DNA of 64,000 nt from Selaginella tamariscina (GCA_003024785.1 PUQB01000532.1:109155-173154); one strand, 5' to 3'; positions 1-12,990 are shown, numbered from the stretch's first letter. A program made the numbers and translations. The notes: a model not told the origin generated them from the letters alone.

Positions 1-528
1 GCAACGATCTCAACTTCATTATGTGCGAACCATGCAAACAAAGATATTGACAGTGAAGTAAAAATATATTTACCCTTAGAAATTTTAAATTTACATATAT
101 ATCCTTAAAAAAGTTTAATCATAATTTTTAATTTTTAAAACAATAATGCTAAATATTAAATTCATATTAAATATATTATATTATAAGTTGCATTATGGAC
201 TTACATATAATAAATACAAATTACTTATAATTTTTTAATTTTAAATGATAATTATATTTAACACCAAAATTTGACTAACGTTTTCAGCATTAACATTTAA
301 AGTTCAATCACTTACTATTAAAATGATTAATTAAAGGGAAGCACATGAAACCGATTGAACGATATCCCCCACCGTGTAAATTACTAAAGATAATAAACAA
401 TGTCAGGAGACTATTAAACAAACACAAGGCAAAATGTACCTTCTAGTTATACACGTAAGCATCGCATACCGGCCTATTCAAAACAGCAGCAGCGGGTCAT
501 ATGTGTCTATGTGTGTGTGTGTGTGTGA

Positions 529-535
<7 letters not shown>

Positions 536-578
<43 letters not shown>
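536..578. repeat. (AT)n microsatellite
   Basis: Uninterrupted AT dinucleotide run, preceded by a short GT run near 510-526. It lies just beyond the last recognisable coding block of the PheRS-alpha fragment and marks where that gene's similarity stops. Confidence 0.9.
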
Positions 579-580
<2 letters not shown>

Positions 581-589
581 CGTACTTGA

Positions 590-1000
590 TGTTGAGAGCG
601 CTTTTGGGTCTTGACATGTCTGGAAAGCCCAGCTCCATACAGATTTGCCTTGCCGTTTCGTAAGGCTGCACAAGTCGAGGAAAATAGTTGGTTTCCCTCT
701 TTAACCTAAAATATCTTAAAGTACCTTACGCGGAGCACTGCCAAGTTTATACTTGCCCAGAAAATCAATGGCATCCATTGCAGCCGCCGAGTTGTAGTCT
801 GGTCCTTTGACTAAAGAGTAGCCTCCGTGATGCCTGAAAACAATGTGTGTGTGTATAAATGTGTGCATGCGTGTGTAACAGAGAAATGCTAACTTACCTT
901 CCTCCAGGCTATGAGTCGGCGATCCTGCAGAGCCTGTACGTCCGCAGCATCAAGGACCTACAAAAGAAATGGAAACCGTCATTCAAATATAAAATATACA

Positions 1001-1035
<35 letters not shown>

Positions 1036-1727
1036 ATATATTTATATAATATATGTCATGACTCAAGACCCAAAAGTACTTTCAACAATAAGTACGGTGC
1101 ATAGTTGGACACAATCATACATACATACGTAGACGTATATATTACCTTCCCGCCCTCAATGTCGAGAAGTTGTTGCTTAACAACGTCCTCCACCTTGGGC
1201 ACCTGCTTTAATAGTCCATATAATATACATATACATAGAACTTACGCTTCTGAGAACTCGCTCGTTGTCAGTCAGCATTATCCATTCGTTGTCAATGGCT
1301 CTTGAAAAGCCTCCCTGTACGTGCGTCCATCTATCTGAAGCAACCACAAGCAAAGCTTAGTACTGTGTGTGTGTGTGTGAGAGAGATGATTACTTGCAAG
1401 TCTTCCAGGGGGTGCCTTCTCCAGGAGGCACGGCCTCAAACACCTGGACTTCTGGTGAGCCATTGGCAATGCACGAGTGGGCATATTTTGAGAGTTCCCA
1501 AGATTCCTTGATAATATCCTGTGACCAATCATATTTTATATATGCACATATATAGAAATATTATACAAGTACCTTGGCTTCAATTAGGCGAAGCATAATG
1601 AGACTCTCGATGGCGTCTGCGAGATGTCCATGATCTATACCATGGCGACTTGCAAATTCTACAGAATCTGATATATCTCTGAATTCGACTCTAAGTGATC
1701 AAGCAGCGACTCGCTCGCTTCCTCCAT
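590..1727 (-). pseudogene. Truncated, frameshifted phenylalanine--tRNA ligase alpha subunit
   Basis: Reading right to left, six to seven short exons match the N-terminal half of the cytosolic PheRS alpha subunit. The start is at 1725-1727 (MEEASESLLDHLESNSEI). Then come SDSVEFASRHGIDHGH...LRLIEAK (to 1573), DIIKESWELSKYAH..GSPEVQVFEAVPPGEG (1394-1518), WTHVQGGFSRAIDNEW (1246-1330), VPKVEDVVKQQLLDIEGGK (1146-1202), VLDAADVQALQDRRLIAWRK (898-957) and HHGGYSLVKGPDYNSAAAM (up to 833). A last piece near 590-710 reads QICMELGFPDMSRPK, resembling the stretch before motif 1. The family protein is about 480-510 aa with class II motifs 1-3 in its C-terminal half; none of these is present and the segment just before them is also missing. 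The frame breaks within the first exon, between the exons ending at 898 and starting at 833, and near 715. The family match is firm from the order of blocks; that it is a dead copy is inferred. Confidence 0.72.
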
Positions 1728-1739
1728 CCGCACAAGGAT

Positions 1740-3050
1740 CCTAGGTTTAGGGCTAGAGCAGACGTGCCTTCCATTCATCGTGTCCGTCAATTTTGAATTC
1801 GTAGGGTTGTTGAGCGGCTGCGGATGCGGATTCCGGAATCGATCGATTCAGGTGCGTGGGAAATGCAGATAGCGCAGCGTCGATTGCTGCCAACTAAGAT
1901 CTGTTGCTGTTTATCTGTAGATGCTTCTCTTTGCGTTCTCTGCGGTAAGGCGATTCGCTCAAGGCCTCAGTCGTGCTCAGAGTGCCAGATCATCTGAACA
2001 ATGGTGCTCGGTCAGTTGAAAAAACAAGGACGGCATCTTCACAAGGAAGAGTGCGTGCGATGCAGGGATCCTCGAATCAGGAGTATACGCGCGGTGCAGC
2101 TCGATATCTCTGGGGCAACATGCCTGCTATCAGCATCGTCGACCCGAGTAGCTTCCCCGGGAGGATATTTTTCGTTTGTGCTTTGGTGCGTCAGGAACTT
2201 GAGGGACTTTTTCGTTTCTATGGACAGCATACCATCGGACTTCTCGGGCAAGATTGAGAGGTCACACTTAATGAGTTGGTAGTGATGAGAAATTGAGCTT
2301 CTGAGGTTACACGCAGAAGTGCTGTAGACTGCGTTGTACACCTGTGGTACTCACTCGGATTCACAGTTGCTCAACGTAAGGTATGCATGGCTGCTGCGAC
2401 GGATGTTTTGGTTCGGTGGGGCTTCTTTGCAGCCTGCCCAGCAGTGGGAGTTCCCAGACGGTACAGCTGCTCCACTTCATGGCAACTTTCAGGAAGGTTC
2501 AAGGTCGAGGCTCTCACTTCACGTCTCGGACAGGTGCTTAAAGCTTCTTCTAACCCTCACTGAGGGAGAGATCAATATACAGGATCTAAGGGAGGAGAGA
2601 GCAGCAAATTGTTCATAGCAACCTCAATGGTTCAGCCCCCACAAATATCTTACTGCTCACTTTCACAACTTGGGATACTCCTCCCTTACTCGCTAGGAAA
2701 GAATGTAGGAGAGTTTTCGGAGGGCAACGTCTTTCTGGTGAGGAACAAAGGGGAATGGATCGTGGACGTGCATGTTCTCTCGCGTACTGGTCAGCTTATT
2801 TTTTTTTATGTCAACGGTCTGCTTGCAAGGTTTCTAAGCCTTGTTCACAGGTGTGAAGTTCATGTGTCTTTATACCAGCACAACGCTCTGGAGCTGTCTT
2901 CACTCTTAAAGCAAAGTGGAGCCACGTTTGATTCTATCTCCCAACTTCCAATATTGCGGATTGATATTGAAGCAACCAAACCTCCATTGAAGTTCCAGAT
3001 GCATCATATGATATATATCCTATCACATTATTTTTCAGTATAATAAACCA
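1740..3050. other. GC-richer unassigned segment with short open frames
   Basis: This stretch is less AT-rich than its surroundings and starts just upstream of the PheRS-alpha fragment. On the plus strand a frame near 1915-1995 encodes a C-x2-C...C-x2-C pattern (CVLCGKAIRSRPQSCSEC), and a 144-codon frame from 2609 to 3043 has ordinary amino-acid composition (LVRNKGEWIVDVHVLSRTGQ). I recognise no family. The frames may be exons of an unknown or decayed gene, or chance. Confidence 0.25.
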
Positions 3051-6045
3051 AAAGTTACAGTAAATAAATTAACAAAAAAGGACTATTTCTTTCTTAAAAT
3101 ATTTTAATTTCTTCAGTCGGTTGTTTTTGAAATTTATTTCATCTTTGTTAGTCTGCAAAATAAATAAACATTAATCAATGGGTTGGAAAATATAATTAAA
3201 TTAAATTACCTTTTCCTGATCTCATCATACTTACATATCTTAACACCTTTGTTTTAAATAGGAGGTACATGTAATTTACTTCTATTTTTGGTGTTTCTTG
3301 TTATTATTTATTTCTTTTGTATTTATATCGACTTTAAATTGTGATTGAATTATTAATTCTAGCTTTATTTTATGCATTATTATTTGATCTAGTTTATATG
3401 AATTTCACAATTGTATTTGCATTTATAATCCTTCTCATAATCCATTTATGTACCATTGTTTAAAAAGTTTATATGTAACTTCACCAAGTTTACATCGATT
3501 ATATATTTATTAAAGTTGTTTTGTATAGTCTTTAAAAGTACATGGCCTAATTTTTATAATATTGTCGTGGAGTCCCACTTTTAATCTTTATATATAATAT
3601 GTTTTAAAAATTAATATCAAATTGTTACAATTTGTGGGTTTTTTTTTTAACCATGGTGATAATACTAGTCACTTGCATCACCCTTTAATGTGAATGAAAA
3701 CATTAATAATTTAGCATTATCTTTATTATTTTGATTAACTTTATATAATTGAATATGAACACCAATCAACCGTATTAAAGTAGAACTCAAATTAAATAAG
3801 TTGAAACATTTAAGAGGGGAGGCATTAAAATGATATGCACATTAATAATGACAAATAAGAAAGTAATATCATTGTCATTTTTATAAGGACTTGCATACAT
3901 ATATAATATGAGAAACATTAATGTGGGTGTCTCGATTGAATATGAAAATCACAACTATCAAGGTTGTATGGATATGAATAATCAAATTAACTCTTTAAAC
4001 CATATAAAATCAGAATTAAATATAATGTCATACAGATAAAATGGTTATGAACAACGATATAGAAAAGAATTCTCACAATGATCATTCATGTAACCATTAA
4101 ATAATATAATAATTAATATAATAATTTATGAAATAACTCACAAGTGGGAGGACTTAAAATGCAACATGTATTCATAAAATAAAAGACATCATTATTATTG
4201 TTAACATTACTTGAACTAATAAAACCATGTGGCAATAAAGTTCATGATGGAATATATTTTTAAATGTGAAAATATAAATATTATTTACCAAATATTTTAA
4301 ACAACTTTGAAAATCAAAATAAAATGATTGAAACTAGATAGAAATATACATCAATAATGAAAAGAGGATTGCCATAACTATAACATGAAGGGATAGTAGA
4401 AACAAAATAAAAAGATGATTCTAATTTATTAATAACTAAAACATATGTAATAACAAAGATAAAATAAGCAACGAAAAATGTCACAAACTTTTCTTCTCCT
4501 CTTAACCCAACTAGGCAAAGGCTAATTGATATTTATAATAGGGCCCTTAATCATGATAACTTAGTTTACACTTGAGTCTTTTGCTCACATATTTTACATA
4601 TCCCACAATCTTTACTTAGGTAGTAACCCACTAAGTTAGAACTATGACATAAAAATATGAAAAAAGTGAAATATAAATGGAATATGAAAGAAGTTATAAT
4701 AGAAAAAGTTATTGAACAAATACAAAAACTACAATAAAATTATATATAAATAAAACAAACAAGATTAATAATAAAGACAACTTTGGGAAACAAATCATTA
4801 CATTCTACTACAACAACTTGTCAACTAATGTTTGTACCCTTTTCATAAACATTTTAACATAAGTAATACATTTGAGATAATTGTAGCAAAGTTAATGCAA
4901 CTACAATTAGAAAGATAAATAAGAATCGAGATAGGGAGAGTATCAATAATTTCAGTAAAAAATGAGTTGTAATCATATTTTTAAAGTGCTAATAAATATA
5001 GAATTTGGAGTAAACATTATTAAAGAAGAAACACATAATAATTGAGATTAAAATGAATAACAAACAATGCAAAGTGTTAGAGTTTTAACCCAAAGGGTTA
5101 ACATGTCAGCTTCATATCAATATTTGCCTTTAAACCACACACTAAACCACCTTTAGCTCTTAACATTTGTAATTCAAACTTAATTTTACTACTTTCTTTT
5201 ATGTAGGTTTTCTTCTAAAATTTAGTTTTTATATTATGACACTTAAGGTTTGAATCAAATGCCCAAATAGGCACAAGACTTAGGGTTCTACCTAAAGTTT
5301 TTAAAGTGACTATTCTTTGAACTCTATAGGATAACTCGATTAGACTTTAGGATTCTACCCTAATAGATCTAGACATGCTCATATTCTAACTCCTTGCACA
5401 TACCCCTGTGATAAAGCTAAGGCATCAATGACTTATCCTTAAGCCTTGAGGAATCACCATCATTTAGGAATACAACCCTTTTAGGCGACATGGGTTTATT
5501 AATCCATAATTAACATTTGAAGGTTTGAGTAGCCAAGTCATACCCTAGTCCTAGGTTAGTACTTAGTGTGTTTTGTTAAGCAAACCTAGATTTGGACAAC
5601 ACTAAGCAAGCAACCATGTGAGTGTCTCACGAAAAGGATTCAAGCTTATGTTGTTTAACCTTTGAACAAATTCATAATCCAAATATAACACCCCTAACCA
5701 AGTGTGCTAACTAGCAGACATGGTTACGAGACTTATCTTACAAAACACAAGTATGCTTATTTGCCATGATATTCAATCCCTCAACATTAAACCTGTGACA
5801 CAACCTCAAAAGGTCGTGCTTTAGGGGTTATATCATGTGCCATTTAAACCTAATGTCACATGTTTATCTGACATTGTTTCCCAAGACATAAACTATCTTG
5901 TTGTACCCCTCAAACTTTAAAAGCTACACTTGATGCCATGAATGTGGCTTGCAAATGCCAATCCTAAAACCCCTTTGTGTGAACTCTTAAGAACATGGTA
6001 ATGAAAACCATTTGACTAGTGGAACTCACACTTTGATAAGACCTC
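3051..6045. other. AT-rich intergenic DNA, no gene seen
   Basis: Very AT-rich with no long open frame and no recognisable domain on either strand. The part from about 5000 has somewhat more balanced composition and may be a decayed repeat, but I cannot assign it. Confidence 0.6.
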
Positions 6046-6050
6046 CATGC

Positions 6051-6266
6051 TGTTGAGATATCCAGCGTGGAGTCCAAGCTGGAAAGTTATATATGGTTTA
6101 GGCCATATATATATCTTATGCCGTACATACTTACGGAGAACTACCATATATGGAGAATTACCATATATGGTTATAAAGAAAATTGTATAAATAGGATTCA
6201 AAAATACAAAAACATAGGGTTAGTTGATATTCGGCTCGGCTCGTGTTTTAACACCTTTTCACAACA
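6051..6266 (+). repeat. 5' LTR of the copia element
   Basis: Starts TG and ends CA, and is repeated at 8851-9063. It contains several CATATATGG/CCATATATGG palindromic words. A TATA box (TATAAATA, 6186-6193) would serve as the U3/R promoter. Confidence 0.93.
6186..6193 (+). promoter_or_regulatory. TATA box in the copia LTR
   Basis: TATAAATA sits 74 bp before the LTR end, the usual place for the transcription signal of a plant LTR element. It is conserved in the other LTR at 8979-8986. Confidence 0.6.
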
Positions 6267-6278
6267 TGGTATCAGAGC
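6267..6278 (+). other. Primer binding site (initiator Met-tRNA)
   Basis: TGGTATCAGAGC directly follows the 5' LTR. This is the standard plant copia primer site, complementary to the 3' end of initiator methionine tRNA. Confidence 0.9.
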
Positions 6279-6325
6279 CAAGAACAACAGCAGTTCAAGG
6301 GTCATAGGAAGTAGCAAGTGCACTC

Positions 6326-7237
6326 ATGGTAACCACTAACCTCAGTCCTTTCAAGGAAGAAAATATCCTTTGGTTGGACAGTTGTGCCAATGTTCACTGT
6401 ACTCCAGAATTTGCCGCTTTTAAGACATATCAGGCAATCCCAGTGGGAGAAGGAGTCTACACGAGAGATCATCAACCATTGAGCATTGCAGGAGTCGGGA
6501 TAGTAGAGATTCAACTCCAGAATGGTGAGATTGTCGATCTTCGACATGTTCATTATGTCCCCACACTCAGCAAAACTCTTATCTTGGTTGGGAAGATAGT
6601 AGATGCAGGTTGGAAAGGTCAGATCGATAAGGACAAGATCACTTACACTGACAAGCAACCAACCAAGGCATCATCGGTTGGAAGACAGCATAGGCAACCA
6701 TTCCCCAGTAAGGGCATCTGCTGTAAGACCACTCAACCTCTAGAATTAGTGCACACAGACGTGTGTGGACCAATGCATGTTCAGTCATTGAACAGAAGGA
6801 GGTATTTTGTGACGTTTATAGATGATTATACTCGTTACACAGTGGTGAAATTCTTGATTAACAAATCAGAAGTAGCAGAAATGTTTCGGTTATATAAGAT
6901 TGCTGCAGAAAACGTGTGGCAGAATTTGAAAATCCGCGTACTTAGGAGTGATAGAGGTGGGGAGTATCAAGCAAGTGTGCTTAAGAAGTTGTGTGAAGAA
7001 TCTGGGATTCAACAGCAGTTTACAGCCCCATACTCAGCTCAGCAAAATGAGAGTGGCGGAAGAATGAATCGAACTCTAGTGGAGACGACAAGATGCATGC
7101 TTATGCATGCAGGAACACCGCTCAATTATTGGGCAGAGGCCTTAAGCACAGCCAGCTACATCCGGAATCGACTTCCTGCAAGTAGCATTGGTGGAGAAGT
7201 TCCATTCACCCGTGGACTGGGAAGCGAGTCAGTTTGA
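6326..7237 (+). pseudogene. Copia protease-integrase remnant
   Basis: The 303-codon frame begins with an aspartic protease whose active-site motif reads WLDSCA instead of the usual DSG/DSGA, followed by VHYVPTLSKTL typical of copia protease. The zinc-binding pre-integrase region is nearly all lost. The integrase core has its first Asp (HTDVCGP) and second Asp (SDRGGEY), but in the third motif the usual QNGVAERMNRT reads QNESGGRMNRT, so the catalytic Glu is replaced by Gly. It ends YIRNRLPASS and then leaves frame near 7200-7237. Inactive by sequence. Confidence 0.85.
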
Positions 7238-8163
7238 AACACCTTCGTGTGTTTGGGTGCTTGGCATATGCACATGTTCCAAACGAACTCCGTCGTAAGT
7301 TGGAACAGAAGAGTAACATGTATATCATGGTGGGATATTGCCATGAGAGCAAGGCATATAGGCTTTACGATCCCACTCACCAGAAAATTGTTGTGAGCCG
7401 AGACGTTAAGTTTAATGAGGATATGCTTTACAAAGATAGGTTTACAGTTCAAGTTAATCCGACAGCTTATATTCTTGAGGAAGAGCAACCACAGGATCCA
7501 CCAGCACATGGGCATGATCCAGGGCAGATTGGGGAAGATCCAGGACTGCAGATTGCAGCAGATACAGATCTGAGTGAGGAGGAGCACGAAAGCGAGGAGG
7601 AGATTCCTCCACTTCAGCAAGCACCTTCGCAGGTACCTAATCCAGACCGACCCATCAACACAATCACGAGAAGTGGGAGAATTAGCTACAAGTCACGAAA
7701 GGCAAGAGAAGCTGATGAGTCTTCAACCTCCTTCTTCACCTCCAGGTATCCTCGGGAGCCCCGGACAGTGCATGAAGCTATGCAATCACAAGAGGCAGCA
7801 GAATGGAGGGCTGCCATGGAGGAGGAATATGCTTCTCTCCTCAAGAACCAGGTTTGGGAGCTTGTTACTCTTCCCCACGGTCGTCGCACTGTAAGTACCA
7901 AGTGGCTATTCAAGAAGAAGCTGGATGCACATGGCGAAGTACTCCGATACAAGGCTCGGTTTGTTGCACGAGGATTCTCACAAATCGCTGGAGTTGACTT
8001 CTATGAGACGTATTCACCAGTGGTGAAGATGGCTTCCATTCGTCTCATTCTTCGGATAGCAACTAGCTTGAATCTGGAAGTTCACCAGCTTGATGTAAAG
8101 ACTGCTTTCCTGTATGGAGAGCTGAAGGAAGGAGAGACAAGTCATGGCACAGATTCCTTATAG
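7234..8163 (+). pseudogene. Copia integrase C-terminus and truncated reverse transcriptase
   Basis: The frame opens with the integrase C-terminal region (LRVFGCLAYAHVP...KSNMYIMVGY), an acidic linker, then reverse transcriptase fingers and palm (WELVTLPHGRRTVSTKW, ARFVARGFSQIAGVDFYETY, LDVKTAFLYGEL). It stops just after the first catalytic Asp region. The YVDD box and thumb are missing through an internal deletion whose other side is at about 8144. It cannot be an active polymerase. Confidence 0.85.
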
Positions 8164-8784
8164 GCAGATAGTTGGTTGTTTGTTATATCTAGCCATTTCC
8201 ACTCGACCAGACTTGGCTTTTGCAGTCGGAGTGGTTTCCAGGTTTGTAGAGAATCCAAGAGCTCATTGGACAGCAGTCAAACGTATCTTACGATACTTGC
8301 GAGGCACAGTCGGGTTTGTCTCACATATTCAGCTAGTGGGAGCTCTACAGGAGATCACATGGTAATGGATCTAGTGGGTTTCACAGATTCAGATTGGGCA
8401 GGAAACAGGGAGACTAGGAAGTCCACTTCAGGATATGTGTTTCTTCTGGATGATGGGCTTATCAGTTGGATGAGCAGACTGCAGTGAGTGATTGCACTCT
8501 CCTCGATGGAGGCCGAGTACATTTCAGCAACAGAGGCAGCCAAGGAAGCAACATGGTTAATGAAGTTGTTGAAGGACATGGGAATTTCATTTCCAAGGCC
8601 AATCACAATATACTGTGACAGCACTAGTGCCATAGCTACTTCAGAGAACCCCAGACATCATGACAAAGTCAAGCATGTCGATGTGAAGTATCACTTCATC
8701 CGACAAGAGGTTCGAGCCGGGAATATCAAACTCAAACATGTGTCTAGTATCGAGATGGTTGCAGATATTATGACCAAGCTTTGA
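8144..8784 (+). pseudogene. Copia RT connection and RNase H remnant with internal stop
   Basis: Begins [20 protein letters not shown] (copia connection region) and continues in a second frame through RNase H: FTDSDWAGNRETRKSTSGY with the first catalytic Asp, LSSMEAEYISATEA with Glu, and YCDSTSAIATSENP with Asp. A TGA interrupts the domain at about 8485-8487. The frame ends MVADIMTKL, the usual copia polyprotein terminus, at 8784. Confidence 0.85.
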
Positions 8785-8850
8785 GCAGGGATAATTTCCA
8801 ACGACACCGGTCTCGAATGACAATCTTGAACTCTCACGGCTGAGTGGGAG

Positions 8851-9063
8851 TGTTGAGATATCCAGCGTGGAGTCCAAGCTGGAAGATTATATATGGTTTA
8901 GGCCATATATATCTTATGCCGTACATACTTACGGAGAACTACCATATATGGAGAATTACCATATATGATAAAAAATTGTATAAATAGGATTCAAAAATAC
9001 AAAAACATAGGTTAGGTTAGTTGATATTCGGCTCGGCTCGTGTTTTAACACCTTTTCACAACA
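8851..9063 (+). repeat. 3' LTR of the copia element
   Basis: Direct copy of the 5' LTR. The purine-rich GAGTGGGAG just before it (8842-8850) is the polypurine tract. Differences from the 5' LTR include a shorter AT run and a small change in the GTTAG region near the end. Confidence 0.93.
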
Positions 9064-9068
9064 CATGC

Positions 9069-12000
9069 TAGATTCACCAATGATAAGGGTTGGATAACCC
9101 TTAGGGTGTGACGTACCCATGTGCACTAAAAAGTTATGGCGGTATAATATGGGTTAGCTTTGACGACACAAATTAAAGCTTGCACAAATAAGAGAATAAC
9201 AAGTTCACTTATGAACCCAATAACTCTTGCTATAATTAACCTACCTTATTTTTTGTGATGAAGGGCACCCCCAACCCACAACCCCCATGTGAGTGGGTTG
9301 GCACGGAATTCTAGCTCCAATGTAAGTGAGTTTTAATTGCTTAACTTAACCTAACCCTAAATCCGACCCTAGGGCAACCCTAGAGTTAGGTTGACCCTAT
9401 AGGTGTTTCTAACCATACTTGACATGTTGAACTCAACCACAAACCTAGTTACAGCTAAAAATAGTAAGGGAAAGGTTTTGGATGGTAAGTTTCACCTTCG
9501 TTTAGAGTTTCTTAAGTATTTAGTGATAGCTAATTGAACCACCCCTAAAAGACCTAAGTTCATTACGTGGGGTTATTTCTCACTACATTCATGTCAAACA
9601 CAAAGTACAATAAGTAATATAATCAGCCTTCAAAGTAAAAAGTAAAGCCATAAAGTAAAAAACTATGACACTCCCTCTGCCTTTGAAAATGTCATATTCT
9701 TGTTGATGTTTAACTCTAAGATTAAATAATATTAAAAAAAAATAATTAAAACTAACATATCACTTTATGTAGAGTTAGCCAAAAGTTCATAGTGTACATT
9801 ACTTCCTTGCATGTAATGCTATGCCAAGTACTTTAAAATCGTTTTTACTGAGTTGCTAACTTAACTACTAGAGTCACGAGTCACTTGAAAACCTATGCAC
9901 ATTTACAAAGTTTGTCGCATGAACATAAACAACATAGTAGTTAATTTCTTTACTCTAACTAGAATTTATATAAAAAGCTTTTAGTTAATGTTGTGTGTCG
10001 ACACCTAGGTTAACAAGCAATAAAGCCTTACTTTATTCTTTAACTTTAGACACACTTGATGACCCTTTGTCACATGCTTTACAAGAAATTTAAGTTTAAC
10101 TTAAATACTTAATCCAATGCCCTCATGTTTCTTTTAATTTTTCAATGGTTTAACATTTTTACATGCGATGGGATTAACATTACATTTTAACATCCCTACA
10201 TCCCTCGGTGTTTCTTATTACCCCTTAGATAAGGGTTTGCTATTATACATATCCCTCATTAGTGTATAACTATGCTAATTATGTATGAGACCTTTATCAG
10301 AACAAAGTTTAAGTTTCTTCTGATATCACATTTAAGTGTACAATCCCCAAAAACCATATTCATATAAACATGTCAATCTGCCTAGAAGCAATCCCATAGG
10401 CGCACATGGCTTTATACATATATACAACAAGATCTCGTCAACCATTAGCCCACTCACTTGGTTTGTCATTGACATAAAATTATCTTGATGAGAATTGAAT
10501 TCAATCATTTCTGACACCAAGTGTAAAAGTGTTATTTTTGCCTTTAGTAACCAGCATTGTACTCTTTTCAAACACCAACCAGTTTAGAAAGCAAATATAA
10601 GCTAACATACGTTTTTAACAAATCAATGTGAAAACCAGGAAATTCAACATATACTTAATGCATTAACTAATAATCTTTAAATATCATGTGTTTCAACTAA
10701 CATGTTCATATTATACTCATTTCTCAAAGAGCACAACTACTATGTTTATTCAATAATTTTAATTTCTTATCTCACTAAATTTAAAATATTAAGTATCAAA
10801 ACTTAGTGTTTATGATAAAGTATCTCTGAATTCGTAATACTGCTTTATATAATATTATATTCATTTTTCAATTTAAATTAATTACATAAAGATTTCTACT
10901 AATTTGAACAAGTAGTATTTGATAAGCAAACTAAGTGCCATTCCATAAAGAGTTGTATTTTCAATAATTAATACATTGGAGCTCATAACCATCGATACCT
11001 TTCAATTTCAATAAATTGTTACATTAACAAATACATTATATAATCATTAAAATGTGAAGATTATACTATGGACATGGACTATTTGATACCAATTGAATTT
11101 CAATTTTAAGATGAAATATAATGTTACTAGTATTTTGAGCAATTGTTCAGGAACTACGAGAATTACAAATCATTATTTGGTTTGTCTAATTAACTTAGTA
11201 AGATTAACTTTCACATTAATGTTATTATGACACTGAAGTGCTATATTAATCAGTTATATTTTATAAATCATATAACTCCCAAACATGAGTAAGATATTTA
11301 CTTTTATATTTCAAATTAAAATATCCTTACACATAACAAACCCATAAATTAACGCATTACTTCACCAAATAATGTATGTAAAAACTTTGTTTCAATTCTT
11401 AATTATTTGAAAATGTGTTTTAAAGATATAATACTAAGGTACTGTATATCAAAGTGTTAAGACTTAAATCTTCTTTTGAGTCCTTACATTTCACACTTAT
11501 GACCACTCCACAAGGTCATAACCAAGTGTAATATTGAGTGCTCATGTCTCAAGATTTAATAAATTTTATATTATACTTTGCTAAGTCATTTATAACAAAT
11601 TTCAAGAAGATACTCACAAATATGTTTAAAGTCTATAGTATAAATATTTTAGTAATAAAATAATGAATTGTATGCTTAGGAACTTTTTAAACACACTATC
11701 AATTATCAAGAATGAAAACCAATTGTTAAACTAATATAACAATCCGGCATTGTACTCTTTTTTTTTAATACCGAACCGAACTCAAGGAATATTGTCGTCA
11801 ACTCTTAAGCCACTTTCCAATATTGTGAAGAATTAAAGATTTATACTTTATATGTTTTTTGAGTACTTAGCACAACCATGATGTAGAGTCAAGAAATTGA
11901 TTTTTTAAATAATTATATTCAATTTAAAATGACAGCAATTTTTTAAAACACACCAAATACCAATTCTCTAAGGAGGTACATGCATCAAAATCTCTATATT

Positions 12001-12990
12001 TTGGATAGTTGTGTGTCATAAACATTTTCAACATACTAATAAAACTAATAAGTTTCCTTACCTAATTTATGAATAAAATAACATGAGAAATTATAAGATA
12101 AACTAACATATGTGAGTGTATGATTAAAGTAACATAGACAATCATAATGTAAAATAAAATAGTCAAATGTAATATAAAGTAACCTAGACAAAAAATAATT
12201 TAACATGCAACATGGAAATTGGCTTCTAAGTACTACCTTAGACGTTAAAATTCATGACCCCTACTCACTTATCATCATATTAGGGTTGTCCAAACCAGTA
12301 TTTAAGGTGGTATAAAGGGCTCACTACAAAAGAAGAAAAACATTAGTTCAGATTGTTAAAACAGACCTTTACTGTTACGACTTAAGAGAACACACACACG
12401 CTGGACGATACATGTATATATTTGGATTTATATGTTTTTCCCTATTTAATTGAATATTTTTTATTCCTAGATAGAACAGCACTTATTAATAAAAAATTTA
12501 TTTTTGCATTCTATTTGATACTAAACAAAATGTAGTATATATCTTAACAAATAAGTTTATTATTTATAATCTATGTATGTGATATATTTTCATAGAAGAC
12601 TAAATTTTTGCCTGATACTCGTGTATGGTGTTGCATACGATTATACGCATGTATTTCCAGAGTATGAATTAAATGATATACACAAGCATGTGTACAAAGA
12701 TATTTATATAAAAACATGCAGATACGGATATGTGTACTATTTCACGAAGATGAAATTCCCATCTAATGTTTATAGGAATGTATCTGGTGTTTGTTTGTTG
12801 TGTACGTACATTAGATACATTTGTATGTAAAATACATAGAGATCTATATGTGTATAATAATATAATTTCTTTGTTTGCCGAGTAAGCATGGCACAAAGAA
12901 TTTTTAAATATCTTATAATTAAATAAGCTATTTTCATATACTTTATATACAAGTTTTCAGTAAAATCCTGTGGGTATAATAAATCCAAAA
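9069..12990. other. AT-rich intergenic DNA, no gene seen
   Basis: No supported coding region. Text to about 10600 is of intermediate composition and may be an older decayed repeat into which the copia element inserted; the rest is nearly pure AT-rich sequence. Short frames near 12570-12990 are low-complexity. Confidence 0.6.

Larger units (their letters stand above)
6046..9068 (+). mobile_element. Non-autonomous Ty1/copia LTR retrotransposon with 5-bp target duplication
   Basis: Two direct repeats of 216 and 213 bp, both starting TGTTGAGATATCC and ending TTTTCACAACA, bound a 2.6-kb interior. The five bases CATGC stand directly outside both ends (6046-6050 and 9064-9068), a proper target-site duplication. 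The order protease, integrase, reverse transcriptase, RNase H identifies Ty1/copia. Gag is absent: only about 50 bp separate the primer binding site from the protease frame. Part of the pre-integrase region and the second half of reverse transcriptase are missing, and there are stops and frame changes, so the element cannot encode its own movement. The two LTRs differ by only a few changes, which points to a fairly recent insertion. Confidence 0.93.

Noticed and set aside
6267-6278. Possible tRNA gene from the TGGTATCAGAGC word
   Set aside because: It is only the primer binding site next to the LTR; no cloverleaf surrounds it.
7156-7620. Minus-strand 154-codon frame over the copia integrase
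   Set aside because: Antisense shadow with no domain. The plus strand carries recognisable integrase.
12573-12988. Three overlapping short frames near 12.6-13.0 kb
   Set aside because: Tyr/Ile-rich translations of AT-rich DNA on both strands, with no similarity to known proteins.
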